Below, piece by piece: positions 51,268 to 60,758 of a stretch of 64,000 nucleotides of DNA. The DNA is taken from assembly GCF_050942215.1 (NCBI RefSeq), contig NZ_CP192056.1, forward strand, positions 6,076,001 through 6,140,000, read 5' to 3'. Source of the DNA: Sphaerimonospora sp050942215. GTDB lineage: Bacteria; Actinomycetota; Actinomycetes; Streptosporangiales; Streptosporangiaceae. A model generated the notes under the pieces. That model was not told the origin of the DNA. It did not search any database and saw only the letters and a program-made list of their open reading frames with translations. Each line of letters starts with the position of its first letter. The first letter of the stretch is position 1. Position numbers and translations under genes: made by a program.

Positions 51268-52473
51268 ATGACTACAACACGCGACTCACATGTTCAGGAC
51301 GCCGCCACGCTGCGGGCCGCCATGGTCAGCGAACTGCGCAGCTCAGGCGCGATAACGTCCGAGTTCGTCGCCGCGGCTGTCTCCACCGTCCCCAGACACC
51401 TGTTCGCTCCGGGTGAGCCGCTGGAGGCGGTATACGACGACGGCAACGCGGTACTGGTCAAACGTGACCAGAATGGCACGGCCATCAGCTACCTGTCGGC
51501 CGCCCACATCCAGGCGGTGATGCTGGAGCAGGCCGAGATCGAACCCGGCATGCATGTCCTGGAAATCGGATCGGGAGGTTACAACGCCGCCCTGATCGCC
51601 GAGATCGTCGGCGACAGCGGGGAGGTCACCTCCGTCGACATCGACCCCGACATCGTCGCCCGTGCCCGCGACTGCCTGTCCGCCGCAGGTTACGACCGCG
51701 TCAAGGTCGTGTTGGCCGACGCCGAGGACGGGGTGCCCGAGGGTGCCCCCTACGACCGGATCATCGTCACGGCCGGGGCCTGGGATATCTCTCCCGCGTG
51801 GGTGGAGCAGCTGTCCGAGCGCGGCAGGATCGTCGTCCCGCTGCGCATGCGGGGACTGACCCGCTCGATCGCGTTCGACCGCGATGGTGAGAACCTGGTG
51901 AGCCGCAGCTACCGCCTATGCGCCTTCGTCCCCATGCAAGGGTCCGGCGCTCATCGCGAGCGCACCGTCTTGCTCGGCGACAAGGCAGTGCTACGCCTGG
52001 ACGACGAATCCCGGAACTTCGACGTCGAGGCGCTGCGGAAGGCTTTGCACTCCGCACGGCTGGAACGCTGGTCGGGAGCGGCGTTCGACCTGCCCGACGA
52101 GCTGGAGCTGTTCCTCATGAGCTCGCCACAGGCCGTGATGCTGCACACGAGTGAGGAACTCGTGGAGCAGGGATTGTTCGCCCGATCCGCTGGGAGAGGC
52201 GTACCTGCCCTGATCAGCGGCGGCAGCTTCGCATACCGCACGAAGCGGCCGAACGAGACGACTGGCGGATTCGAGTCCGGAGTCATCGCGCACGGCCCCG
52301 ACGCCGAGGCGGTCGCAGCGCAGTACGTGGACCTGCTACGCCAATGGGCGGACAACCACCGGCGCCGCGACGCGGCTCGCATCCATTACATCCCGAAGGC
52401 CGCCGGCACAGCCGGGCCGTTCCAGGAGTTCGCGGTCAAACGGCACGGGGTCGTCGCCATCTCCTGGTCCTGA
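51268..52473 (+). CDS. FxLD-system protein L-isoaspartate O-methyltransferase-like enzyme
   Basis: A 401-residue SAM-dependent methyltransferase. The PCMT-like domain shows TVPRHLFAPGEPLEAVYDDG, LEIGSGGYNAALIAEIVG (SAM loop), VTSVDIDPDIVARARD and YDRIIVTAGAWDISPAW. A C-terminal extension of about 180 residues (FLMSSPQAVMLHTSEELVEQ, QYVDLLRQWADNHRRRD) is typical of methyltransferases beside FxLD lanthipeptides. ATG at 51268. It probably methylates an Asp in the modified peptide and leads to isoaspartate, as shown for related LanS enzymes. It lies 67 bases before the precursor gene. Confidence 0.88.
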   Translation: MTTTRDSHVQDAATLRAAMVSELRSSGAITSEFVAAAVSTVPRHLFAPGEPLEAVYDDGNAVLVKRDQNGTAISYLSAAHIQAVMLEQAEIEPGMHVLEIGSGGYNAALIAEIVGDSGEVTSVDIDPDIVARARDCLSAAGYDRVKVVLADAEDGVPEGAPYDRIIVTAGAWDISPAWVEQLSERGRIVVPLRMRGLTRSIAFDRDGENLVSRSYRLCAFVPMQGSGAHRERTVLLGDKAVLRLDDESRNFDVEALRKALHSARLERWSGAAFDLPDELELFLMSSPQAVMLHTSEELVEQGLFARSAGRGVPALISGGSFAYRTKRPNETTGGFESGVIAHGPDAEAVAAQYVDLLRQWADNHRRRDAARIHYIPKAAGTAGPFQEFAVKRHGVVAISWS

Positions 52474-52540
52474 AGCCACCGGGCCCCAAGCACGTGGGGC
52501 GCCGGGGAGATCCACACCACCACTATTGAGGAGGTCTTTC

Positions 52541-52720
52541 ATGTCCATCCAGCTCAACGAGGCACCGACCGCGCACGCGCAACTCCCCGATGACATCGGC
52601 GAATGGGACCTGGACGTCTCGATCGTCGAGTCCGGCCCGGCGGCGGACAAGCTCATCCAGATGACCGACGACAACTGCGGCAAGACGTGCCAGTCCGCCT
52701 GCCCGGCCACCTGCCCGTAG
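52541..52720 (+). CDS. FxLD-family lanthipeptide precursor
   Basis: A 59-residue precursor. The leader has DDIGEWDLDVSIVESG, where WDLD stands at the FxLD position. The core region KLIQMTDDNCGKTCQSACPA ends in TCP and provides two Thr, one Ser and four Cys for lanthionine rings, plus Asp-Asp as a methyltransferase target. ATG at 52541 follows GAGGAGG. The gene lies between the methyltransferase and LanB. The leader/core border cannot be fixed from sequence. Confidence 0.9.
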   Translation: MSIQLNEAPTAHAQLPDDIGEWDLDVSIVESGPAADKLIQMTDDNCGKTCQSACPATCP

Positions 52721-52815
52721 AGGCGCCACCAGCACCTGAACCATCCGAAGGAGGCGCGTCCGACCGGGGCTTTACCGCTCCGGACGGGCGCCGCCCGCGA
52801 TGTGGGGAGCAGCAG

Positions 52816-55800
52816 GTGTACGAGTATCTCGATGCTGTCGTGGTGCGGGCGTCGGCCTGGACACCGGACCAGACGATCGGTCCCTGGCCCGATCTGACCG
52901 GGCAGGCGGCCGGGCCCGCGTCCTGGCGCCGCTGGTTGCAGCAGATCGTCCGGATCCCCGGCTTCATGATCGCCGTGGAGCAGGCCAGCCCGGTCCTGGC
53001 TCGCCGCGTACGCGGCATCTGCGACGGGACCAGGACGGCCGAGTCCGACGTGCGCCGCGCGGTGCTGGCGGTCATGCGCTACCTGCTTCGCGCGTCGGGC
53101 CGCGCCACACCGTTCGGCCTGTTCGCCGGGATCGCCCCGGCCCATATCGCCGACCTGCCTGCCGTGCGCGCTGGGTACGGGCACCGCGCCGTCGTGCGGG
53201 CCGACGCCGCGTGGCTGACCGCGGTGATCGAACGTCTGGAGGCCGAACCGGAGCTTCGGCCGCGGTTGAAGGTGCTCGCCAACGGTCTCGCCTTCGAACG
53301 TGACGGCCACCTGGTGCTGGAGCACCGCTCCAGCGGGTCGGCCGGCGGGGCTCCGGCCCACGTGCGTGTGCGTGCCACCCGGCCGGTCCGCGCGGCGCTG
53401 GCCCTGGCGGGCGGCCCGATCCGGCTGGGAGACCTGAAGGACAAGCTCGCGGCTGACTTCCCCAGCGTCTCCGCTGACGTGATCGGCACGCTCCTGGCGG
53501 GTCTGGTGGCGCAGCGGCTGCTCATCACGAATCTGCGCCCGGCGATGACGGTGAGCGACCCGCTCGGCTATCTCGTGAGGGAACTCGACGCGGTCTGTGC
53601 GGGAAAAGTGCCCGAGGTGGCTGGAATGGTCGGACGGCTGCGCGAGATCGCCGCCGAGATGGCCCAGTGCGATGACGCGCCGACCCCGGCCACCGCCTAC
53701 AGGCACCGTGCGTGTCTGGCCGTGGCGATGGCCGCTGTCCGTCCCACCGCCACTCCCGCGCTCGCGGTTGATCTGCGCATGGACGTCGATCTCACGGTGC
53801 CACACGCGGTGGCGGCCGAGGCGGCGAAGGCCGCCGGTGTGCTCGTGCGCCTGGCACCGCGTTCCGATCTCGGCCCCGGCTGGGCCGCCTGGCACAGCCG
53901 CTTCCTAGAGCGTTACGGCCCGCGCGCCTTGGTTCCCGTCGTGGACGCGGTCGACGCCGACATCGGGATTGGCTACCCGGGCGGGTATCTCGGCGCACCA
54001 CCGGAAAGGCCCTTCGGCGGGTTGACCGAGCGGGATGTGAAGCTGCTGGCAATGGCGCAGCAGGCCGCGCTGGGCCGCCGACGCGAGGTCCTGCTCGATG
54101 ACGCGATGGTCACCGATCTCGCGACCGTCCCTTTCGGAGCACACGCACAGCCCACCACGGAGCTGACCGTACGCCTTCACGCTCCGAGCATGCGGGCCCT
54201 GCGCGACGGGGAGTTCACCCTCGCGATCGTCGGGGTATCACGCACCGCCGGGACCACGACCGGGCGCTTCCTGTACTTGTTCGGCGACGATGACCGCAAT
54301 CGAATAACCGCGCTGTACGCGGCCTTGCCCACCGCCACGCGGGACGCGCTCACCGTGCAGGTCTCCGTCGCCGCTCCGCATACGGCGACGGAGAACGTCG
54401 CCCGAGCCCCACAGGTGATGGCGCACCTGCTGCCGCTCGGCGAATACCACGACGACGGGGGCGACAGTGGGGGTCGGATACCGCTGGAGGATCTCGCCGT
54501 CACCGCGGACGCGCATCGAATCTACCTGGTGTCACGGTCGCGGCGTCAGCCAGTGGAGCCAGTGGTGCTCAATGCGGTGAACCCGGTCACCCACACACAT
54601 CCGCTGGTGCGGTTCCTCACCGAGGCCACCAACGCGCTGAACGTCCCGTGCACCGTGTTCGATTGGGGGGCTGCGGCTCGTCTGCCGTTCCTGCCCGCCC
54701 TGCGCTACGGGCGGACGATGCTGTCCCCCGCCCGCTGGCTGCTCGCAGCCCGCGACCTGCCCGGCCCCGGTGCCCGATGGCCGGAGTGGGACCGCGCCCT
54801 GGCCGCCTGGCGAGACGAGGTCGCGCTTCCGCAGAACGTCTACCTCGGCACCGGGGACCAGCGCATCGGCCTGGACCTGTCCGAACCCGCCCACCGTGCC
54901 CTGCTGCGCGCACAGGTGGAGCGCACTGGCACCGCCCTGCTGCGCGCCACCCCCGAAACAGCCGGGACGGCGGGATGGATCGGCGGCCACGCCCACGAAA
55001 TCGTCGTGCCGCTGGCCACCACCCGCCAACCCACAAGAACACCGCCGTGGCTGAAGGAGACGGAGGTCACCAGCCGTGATCACGGTCACCTACCCGGCTG
55101 CGACGGCCGGTTCTCCCTCAAGCTCTACGGCCACCCCGACCGACAGACCAGCATCCTCACCCGCCACCTGCCGCCCCTACTTCACGAGCTGGGCGACCAG
55201 GCCGAGTGGTGGTTCCTGCGCTACCACGACCCCGATCCGCACCTGCGCCTGCGCCTGACGCTCCCACCAGACCGCTTCACACCCGCCACCGCAGCGATCG
55301 GCGCCTGGAGCCAGCGCCTCCGCCAGGCCGGCCTGGTAGCACACGTGCAGTGGGACACCTACTTCCCGGAAACCGCACGCTTTGGAGGCAGCGCGGCGAT
55401 GGCCACCGCCGAGGCGTACTTCGCCGCGGACTCGGCCACGGCCCTCGCGCAACTGACGACCGGCAGCCAGGCGAACGGCCCCGACCTGCGAGCCCTGACC
55501 GCCGCGAGCATGCTCGACATCACCCTAGCCCTGATCACAGACGCCGCCGAGGCGATGAACTGGTTGGTCAAGCACGCACGCACCGACGCCTCCCCTCCGG
55601 CCCGCGCCCTCTACGACCAGGCCGTCACCCTGGCGAACCCAAACGACCACCGTGACCTGGCCGCGCAGCCCGCAGGCGAGCACATCGTCTCCTGCTGGGC
55701 ACGGCGGCGTACCGCTCTTGCCGCCTACCGGCGTGCCCTTGAGAAGAACGGCACGCCCCCGTCCGTCCTGCTGCCCGAGTTGCTGCACCTGCACCACGTC

Positions 55801-55899
55801 CGAATTGCCGGGACCTCCCAGTCAGGCGAGCGCGCGTGCCTGCACCTGGCCCGCGCTGCCGCCCTGAGCTGGGTCGCGCGAACCACGAGGAGACCATGA
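52816..55899 (+). CDS. lanB: Class I lanthipeptide dehydratase LanB
   Basis: A 1027-residue dehydratase. The N-terminal glutamylation domain is recognisable by VVVRASAWTP, RGICDGTRTAESDVRRAVLA and MRYLLRASGRATPFGLFAG. The C-terminal elimination (SpaB_C) domain begins near SLKLYGHPDRQTSILTRHL with EWWFLRYHDPDPHLRLRL. GTG at 52816 (VYEYLDAVVV) follows GGAG. The frame is open further back through the precursor gene but lacks a credible start there. It uses Glu-tRNA to dehydrate Ser and Thr of the precursor. Confidence 0.9.
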   Translation: MYEYLDAVVVRASAWTPDQTIGPWPDLTGQAAGPASWRRWLQQIVRIPGFMIAVEQASPVLARRVRGICDGTRTAESDVRRAVLAVMRYLLRASGRATPFGLFAGIAPAHIADLPAVRAGYGHRAVVRADAAWLTAVIERLEAEPELRPRLKVLANGLAFERDGHLVLEHRSSGSAGGAPAHVRVRATRPVRAALALAGGPIRLGDLKDKLAADFPSVSADVIGTLLAGLVAQRLLITNLRPAMTVSDPLGYLVRELDAVCAGKVPEVAGMVGRLREIAAEMAQCDDAPTPATAYRHRACLAVAMAAVRPTATPALAVDLRMDVDLTVPHAVAAEAAKAAGVLVRLAPRSDLGPGWAAWHSRFLERYGPRALVPVVDAVDADIGIGYPGGYLGAPPERPFGGLTERDVKLLAMAQQAALGRRREVLLDDAMVTDLATVPFGAHAQPTTELTVRLHAPSMRALRDGEFTLAIVGVSRTAGTTTGRFLYLFGDDDRNRITALYAALPTATRDALTVQVSVAAPHTATENVARAPQVMAHLLPLGEYHDDGGDSGGRIPLEDLAVTADAHRIYLVSRSRRQPVEPVVLNAVNPVTHTHPLVRFLTEATNALNVPCTVFDWGAAARLPFLPALRYGRTMLSPARWLLAARDLPGPGARWPEWDRALAAWRDEVALPQNVYLGTGDQRIGLDLSEPAHRALLRAQVERTGTALLRATPETAGTAGWIGGHAHEIVVPLATTRQPTRTPPWLKETEVTSRDHGHLPGCDGRFSLKLYGHPDRQTSILTRHLPPLLHELGDQAEWWFLRYHDPDPHLRLRLTLPPDRFTPATAAIGAWSQRLRQAGLVAHVQWDTYFPETARFGGSAAMATAEAYFAADSATALAQLTTGSQANGPDLRALTAASMLDITLALITDAAEAMNWLVKHARTDASPPARALYDQAVTLANPNDHRDLAAQPAGEHIVSCWARRRTALAAYRRALEKNGTPPSVLLPELLHLHHVRIAGTSQSGERACLHLARAAALSWVARTTRRP

Positions 55900-57212
55900 A
55901 CACAACCACCGTCTCAGATACGCTGGCCGCATCCGACGCCATCGCCTCAGCACTGGCCGACCCGAAAACCGCCTGGAGCGCGGCACCGATCGAAGGCCGG
56001 GCGTGGCCGCAATCGCTCGCCGGAGGAGCGGCAGGCATCGCGCTGCTGCACATCGAACGTGCCCACTCCGGCCGCGGCGACTGGGAGACCGCTCGCACCT
56101 GGCTGTCGTTGGCCGCCTTCGGTGAGCTGACCGTGGCGGCCAACGCGGGGCTGTTCTTCGGTGCCCCGGCCGTGGCCTTCGCCCTGCACGCGGCCGCCGG
56201 CGCCTCCGGACGGTACCGGGGCGCCCTGGCCCGCCTGGACGAGGCGGTCACCGCGCTCACCCGCTTCCGTCTCGCCGAGGCGCACGCGCGTATCGAGCGA
56301 GCAGAGCGACCCGTGATGAGAGAGTTCGACCTGATCCGCGGCTTAGCCGGATTAGGCGCCTACCACCTGCGGCGACACCCTGACCACCCGATCACCCGGG
56401 ACGTGCTCGCCTACCTGGTGCGCCTGACCGAACCTCTGCCCAGTAGAGGCGAGCTGCCGCCATGGTGGACGGATGTGTCGCTCAACGGCGAGCCAAGCCC
56501 CGACTACCCGCATGGCCACGGCAATCTCGGCATGGCCCACGGCATCGGAGCGGTGCTGGCCCTGTTGTCACTGGCCATACTGCGCGACCTGCCGCTGGAT
56601 GGAGCCGGGGAGGCGGCCGGGCGGATCTGCGCGTGGACCGATCAGTGGCGCCAAAACGACAGCGGGGGCCTGTGGTGGCCGGGCTTCATCACCATCGACC
56701 AGGTCCACGCGCAGCGTGTCGAGCCATCGCGGCGGCCTCGTCCCTCATGGTGCTACGGCATCGGCGGCACCGCCCGCGCCCAGCAACTGGCGGGCATAGC
56801 GCTCAAGGACCCTGCGCGGCAGACGGCGGCGGAGAACGCGATGCTCGCCACGCTGCGCGATTCCGCTCTGGTAGAGCGGCTCCCGGAGATCGGGCTGTGC
56901 CACGGAATGGCCGGGCTGCTGCAATCCGCGTGGCGGATAGCCTCCGACGCCGCAACTCCTCACATCGCCGACGAGCTGCCCCGTCTGGCGGCCCGACTCG
57001 CCGCACGCATACCGGACCCCATACCCGACCCCGAGCTCTTGGATGGCGCCGCAGGGGCCGCGCTCGCCCTGCACACCATCGGCACCGATACCGCCCCGGC
57101 ATCACACTGGGACGCCTTCCTGCTGCTGGCCCGACCCGCTGGAGCCGCCCCACATGGATCCCCGCCCATGGCACCAGATCAACATCGCCTTCCCCGACTG
57201 GACCGACGCTGA
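55896..57212 (+). CDS. lanC: Lanthipeptide cyclase LanC
   Basis: A 438-residue cyclase of the LanC fold. The zinc ligands appear in RPSWCYGIGGTARAQQL (Cys) and EIGLCHGMAGLLQSAW (Cys-His), with the usual GYPHGHGNLGMAHG-type segment seen as PDYPHGHGNLGMAHGIGAV. ATG at 55896 overlaps the LanB stop and follows GAGGAG. It joins dehydrated residues to Cys thiols. The start of the next gene lies inside its 3' end. Confidence 0.92.
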   Translation: MNTTTVSDTLAASDAIASALADPKTAWSAAPIEGRAWPQSLAGGAAGIALLHIERAHSGRGDWETARTWLSLAAFGELTVAANAGLFFGAPAVAFALHAAAGASGRYRGALARLDEAVTALTRFRLAEAHARIERAERPVMREFDLIRGLAGLGAYHLRRHPDHPITRDVLAYLVRLTEPLPSRGELPPWWTDVSLNGEPSPDYPHGHGNLGMAHGIGAVLALLSLAILRDLPLDGAGEAAGRICAWTDQWRQNDSGGLWWPGFITIDQVHAQRVEPSRRPRPSWCYGIGGTARAQQLAGIALKDPARQTAAENAMLATLRDSALVERLPEIGLCHGMAGLLQSAWRIASDAATPHIADELPRLAARLAARIPDPIPDPELLDGAAGAALALHTIGTDTAPASHWDAFLLLARPAGAAPHGSPPMAPDQHRLPRLDRR

Positions 57213-58011
57213 GAACGCCGCCGCCACCCATCTCGCGCCGCTGCTGGCCGCGGCCGAGGACGAAGGACTTCTCGCCGCTTGGTTCTACATCCGCAAAGCA
57301 CCCTCCTGGCGGGTGCGGTATCTGCCCATCGGTGACGCCTCCCAGGCGCACGCACATCTACACCGCCGCCTTGAGGCCCTCACCAACGCGGGACACATCG
57401 ATGACGTGAAGCAGGTCGTCTACGAGCCGGAGACACACGCGTTCGGCGGAGTCGAGGGTATGCAGGTCGCTCACCGGCTCTTCCACGCCGACAGCCGGCA
57501 CCTGCTCACCTACCTCGCCGACGCCCGACGCCCGCCCGGCACCGACCAACGCCGCGAGTTGTCGATCCTGCTGTGCGGTCTGCTGCTGCGCGCCGCCCGC
57601 CTGGACTGGTACGAACAGGGCGACGTGTGGGCGCGGGTCGCTGACCACCGCGACCTGCCCGACCGGGTCCCCGCCGACAGGCTGCGCTCGTTGCAGGACG
57701 GCATGCGGCGCCTGATGAGCGTGGACCCGACAAGTCTCATGCGCGAGAACGGCCCCCTGGCCTTTGCTGCCGAATGGGCACATGCGTTCACCTCCGCCGG
57801 GCGGGACCTGGCCGTACTGGCATCCGGCGGGGCGCTGCAGCGTGGGCTACGCGCCGTCCTGACCCACCATGTGATCTTCACCTGGAACCGATTCGGCTTG
57901 CCCTTCACCACCCAAGCCGTCCTCGCCACCACCGCCAAGGTCGTGGTGTTCGGCTGCGATCCCACAACAACACCCCAAGCAGAAGAGGAGTCATGGACCC
58001 CACCGGGCTGA
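57154..58011 (+). CDS. Thiopeptide-type (SpaB_C) biosynthesis protein
   Basis: A 285-residue stand-alone SpaB_C domain protein. It starts MDPRPWHQINIAFPDWTDAE and has LLAAWFYIRKAPSWRVRYLP, LFHADSRHLLTYLADAR and LLLRAARLDWYEQGDVWARV. ATG at 57154 lies 59 bases inside lanC, an unusual overlap. Since LanB here already contains an elimination domain, this second copy may act on another step such as a different elimination, amino-acid addition or partner recognition. Confidence 0.82.
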   Translation: MDPRPWHQINIAFPDWTDAENAAATHLAPLLAAAEDEGLLAAWFYIRKAPSWRVRYLPIGDASQAHAHLHRRLEALTNAGHIDDVKQVVYEPETHAFGGVEGMQVAHRLFHADSRHLLTYLADARRPPGTDQRRELSILLCGLLLRAARLDWYEQGDVWARVADHRDLPDRVPADRLRSLQDGMRRLMSVDPTSLMRENGPLAFAAEWAHAFTSAGRDLAVLASGGALQRGLRAVLTHHVIFTWNRFGLPFTTQAVLATTAKVVVFGCDPTTTPQAEEESWTPPG

Positions 58012-58177
58012 TAGCGCGCCGCCGGACTCAACTGGTACGAAGCCGGGGACGTGCGGCACCTGGGACCAGCACTACCGCGACCGTGCCGTGCGGCTCGAGT
58101 CGCCCGGCACCCCGCCAACCGCGGACCCCGACAAGGGGCGGTTCGTCCTGCCCCGCCCCACAAACCGATCCTGGTGA
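57993..58177 (+). pseudogene. Frameshifted remnant of a small cluster gene
   Basis: An ATG at 57993 with AGAGGAG upstream reads MDPTGLIARRRTQLVRSRGR, but good coding continues only in other frames (NWYEAGDVRHL, then DQHYRDRAVRLESPGTPPTA and GRFVLPRPTNRSW with stop at 58175). The mixture of frames suggests one or two indels in a formerly intact short gene. The WYEAGDV segment resembles the SpaB_C family motif. It sits between the SpaB_C gene and the next unknown gene. Confidence 0.5.
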
Positions 58178-58194
58178 CCTGGAGTAACACGCCC

Positions 58195-59313
58195 ATGGAG
58201 CCCACCCCGGCGCCGTTTGCGCGGTTCCCCCTCGTCGCCCGGTCCCGCCCGGCCTGCGCCCCGCTCAACGAGCGGGTGGACAACCTTTGCGAGCTGGCCC
58301 GCGCCGCCGAACGCGACGACGACACGTCGAAGGCATCGGCCGTGTTCAACCAGGCCGCCCTCCTGGCCAGCGACCTCGGCCTGCCCGACCTGGCCCGCAC
58401 CTGGTGCCACCAGCACGCCGCCCTGTACCTGGCCGCCTGTCCCCTCACGGGGCGGGCGGCCCGGCACGCCCTCGAACCCCTCGTGAACCTCGCCCGGCTG
58501 CAGATCCGCGCCGGCGACGGCGCCCACGCATTTGCTCTCCTGGACGGTCTGTTCGAGGCGCTGAAAGCCCGTACGGACACCACCGTTGATGGCCTTCGCG
58601 TCCCCTTCTCGACCCTGACCCGCACGATGGACGACCACCAGGACGTTCTCCGGTGGCTGTGGACGGTTCACCTGGCCGACGGCACCCGCGCCCTCACCGG
58701 CGCAGGCCGTTGGAACGACGCCCTCGCCCACCTCCACACTCGCAAGGGCGTCGGCCACCGGATGCTTGACGGCCGGCAGGTCGCCATCATCGCCCACGTC
58801 ATGTGGGGCGACACCGCCACGGCCCAGGCGCTTCTGGACAGCACCGCGGGGGGAGAGCCGTGGGAGGCCGCTGTCACCGCATGCTTGGCAGCCCTGTGTC
58901 GGCCCGGCGATGACCGTACGGCGGGGGAGATGCTGAACTGCTATCGACGCCTCGACTACACCGACCCCGGCCTGGTGGTGTTCCGGACCCGGCTCGGTCT
59001 ATCGGTGGTCGACGCGGTCGGGGGAGTCGACACCGTGAACGGCCGTGCCGTGGCTACCACGCTCATCATCCGCGCTGTGGCGGCAGGCGACGGCTACGCC
59101 GCCCGGGACGTGCTCGACCACCCAGGCTGTGCGGCCGTACTCGAGGCTGACCAGAAGGCTGCGCTCATACAGCTGCTGCAGGTGAGCGGACTCGACTCCC
59201 AGCAGTTCCCTGAGTGGCTGATGGTGGAGCTGTCGGTCGCGTTGTCGCGGTGTGGTGCGGTGATCGCGCGCGGCCTCGGCTCTCTCCTCGTAGACGCAGA
59301 GCGCATGCGCTAG
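58195..59313 (+). CDS. Helical-repeat hypothetical protein of lanthipeptide cluster
   Basis: A 372-residue, mostly helical protein. It has LCELARAAERDDDTSKASAV, LLASDLGLPDLARTWCHQHA and LALLDGLFEALKA-type repeats that look like TPRs, then RLGLSVVDAVGG and a C-terminal QQFPEWLMVELSVALS. ATG at 58195 with GGAG 12 bases before. Proteins of this size and composition lie next to FxLD clusters, so an accessory role in the pathway is possible, but no catalytic motif is seen. Confidence 0.75.
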   Translation: MEPTPAPFARFPLVARSRPACAPLNERVDNLCELARAAERDDDTSKASAVFNQAALLASDLGLPDLARTWCHQHAALYLAACPLTGRAARHALEPLVNLARLQIRAGDGAHAFALLDGLFEALKARTDTTVDGLRVPFSTLTRTMDDHQDVLRWLWTVHLADGTRALTGAGRWNDALAHLHTRKGVGHRMLDGRQVAIIAHVMWGDTATAQALLDSTAGGEPWEAAVTACLAALCRPGDDRTAGEMLNCYRRLDYTDPGLVVFRTRLGLSVVDAVGGVDTVNGRAVATTLIIRAVAAGDGYAARDVLDHPGCAAVLEADQKAALIQLLQVSGLDSQQFPEWLMVELSVALSRCGAVIARGLGSLLVDAERMR

Positions 59314-59339
59314 TGCCGCAGGCGTGCATGCCGTTGCCA

Positions 59340-59486
59340 TCGCGGTGGCAGGCGGTCGAGCTTGGCCACCCCGACCGGGCGGTGGACCTGGTAGATGCCG
59401 CCTCGGCGGCACTCGGCGGCAGGTACCCGCTGCGGGTGCCGTGGATGAACGACATGCGCGCCAAGGCGTACGCCGCCGCCCGCTGA
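59340..59486 (+). pseudogene. C-terminal fragment of a TPR-type regulator
   Basis: The plus strand reads WQAVELGHPDRAVDLVDAAS and AALGGRYPLRVPWMNDMRAK, ending at a stop at 59484-59486. This resembles the last TPR units of XRE/TPR regulators. No start codon, HTH or longer frame exists upstream, so it is a remnant. Confidence 0.5.
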
Positions 59487-59609
59487 GGCTGCGACCGTCA
59501 AGGCTCCCGGGTTCGGTTCGGCAATGAGGCGAACAACGACTGTGGAGCCTCGGCCGGTGCACTGTGATCCGGTGCCGCTGTCGGCCGGAAGCGCGTTCGA
59601 CGGGTCCGG

Positions 59610-59909
59610 TCAGTCGATCTGGGCCGGTGCGCTGACCGCTCGCGCAATGCGGTGCCCTACAAGGCGCTCGGCCACGGCGAGCCGGTACCAGGCGGCACCC
59701 CTCACCTCGGACTCCTGGATGCGCCCCACGTCCGCATCTGTTACGAAGGAGTACCCGATGTCGAGGTGATAGTGATCCGGCTCATCCTTCTCCGGTCGTG
59801 CCGGAACCCGGCCATACTCGATGTAGACGGGGGTCTGCGACGCTGGGAAGACCCTACCGGGGTCAACACCGGTCTCCTCCGCCAACTCGCGCACTGCCGC
59901 ATCGATCAA
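59610..59909 (-). pseudogene. Nudix hydrolase, N-terminally truncated
   Basis: A 99-residue remnant. It carries the second half of a Nudix box (AAVRELAEETGVDPGRVFPA) and the following strands HYHLDIGYSFVTDADVG and EVRGAAWYRLAVAERLV. The first half of the box with its Gly and Glu, and the N-terminal strands, are absent; sequence ahead reads PPAAT and then a stop. The break lies just before the IS5-type transposase relic, which suggests that the insertion removed the 5' end. Confidence 0.65.
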
Positions 59910-59980
59910 TGTCGCTGCCGGTGGCTACCAGTCCCGAGTCTGCCGGATGGCGACTCGCTAACTCTCATTAGGTGAAATGT

Positions 59981-60589
59981 ACGCAGAGGTCGCCACCGGC
60001 TTCAGTGTCGGCCTGGCCACCGCCTGGCAGTACTTCACCGAGACCATCACCCTGCTCGCACGGCGCGCGCCCCCACGCTTGACCAGGCGTTACGCGCGGC
60101 CAAGACGGCCGGACATCCCTACCTGATATTGGACGGGACGTTGGTGGTGGTGGGTATCGACCGGGTCGCCGCCGACCGGCCGTACTACTCGGGCAAGAAC
60201 CGGTGCCACGGGATGAACATCCAGGTCCTGGCCGCTCCGGACGGCACGATCGTGTGGACCTCGGGATCACGGCCGAGTTCGGTGCACGACCTGACTGCGG
60301 CCCGGATCTGGGGGATCATTCGCCGTCTCCTGGCTGCCGACCTGGTCACGCTCGCGAACAAGGGGTCCGTCGGCGCTGTGGTGAGCTGGTCCGGGTGCCG
60401 TACAAGGGGCGGGGGAAGGCGGTCGGGCAGAAGGTCACCGACTCCCCCCATGCCAAGCTGCGCGGTCCCGGCGAACGGGCAAATGCGCAGCTGAAAAGCC
60501 GACGGATCCTTCGAAAGCTCCGCTGCAGCCCCAAACAGGCAGGTCAGCTAGTCAAAGCCATCCACATCCTACAGGCACGAGAAGGTTGA
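59981..60589 (+). pseudogene. IS5-type transposase relic
   Basis: Segments of a DDE_Tnp_4-like transposase lie in different frames: EVATGFSVGLATAWQYF, then DGTLVVVGIDRVAADRPYYS and KNRCHGMNIQVLAAPDGTIV (one catalytic Asp) and SSVHDLTAARIWGI, then KAVGQKVTDSPHAKLRGPGE and the C-terminal LRCSPKQAGQLVKAIHILQ. Several frameshifts are needed to join them, so the gene is dead. Inverted ends were not identified. Confidence 0.75.
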
Positions 60590-60758
60590 TGGAAAACGCT
60601 CATTGGGTCGGGACTGCGAAAACCGACAGAAGGTCCCAGCAAGACAGCGAGAGGCCCCGCTTCCGAGACGATCGGTAAGCCCGATTTTATGTGGAGTTGA
60701 CGGATTCATCACTAGAATGACACGGCCAATGGGAGAGGGTGCGAGGAAAGGTTCAACC

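Noticed and set aside
52603..52815. Longer LanB starting inside the lanthipeptide precursor gene
   Set aside because: That frame overlaps the precursor on the same strand, has no ribosome site, and the LanB fold begins at VYEYLDAVVV.
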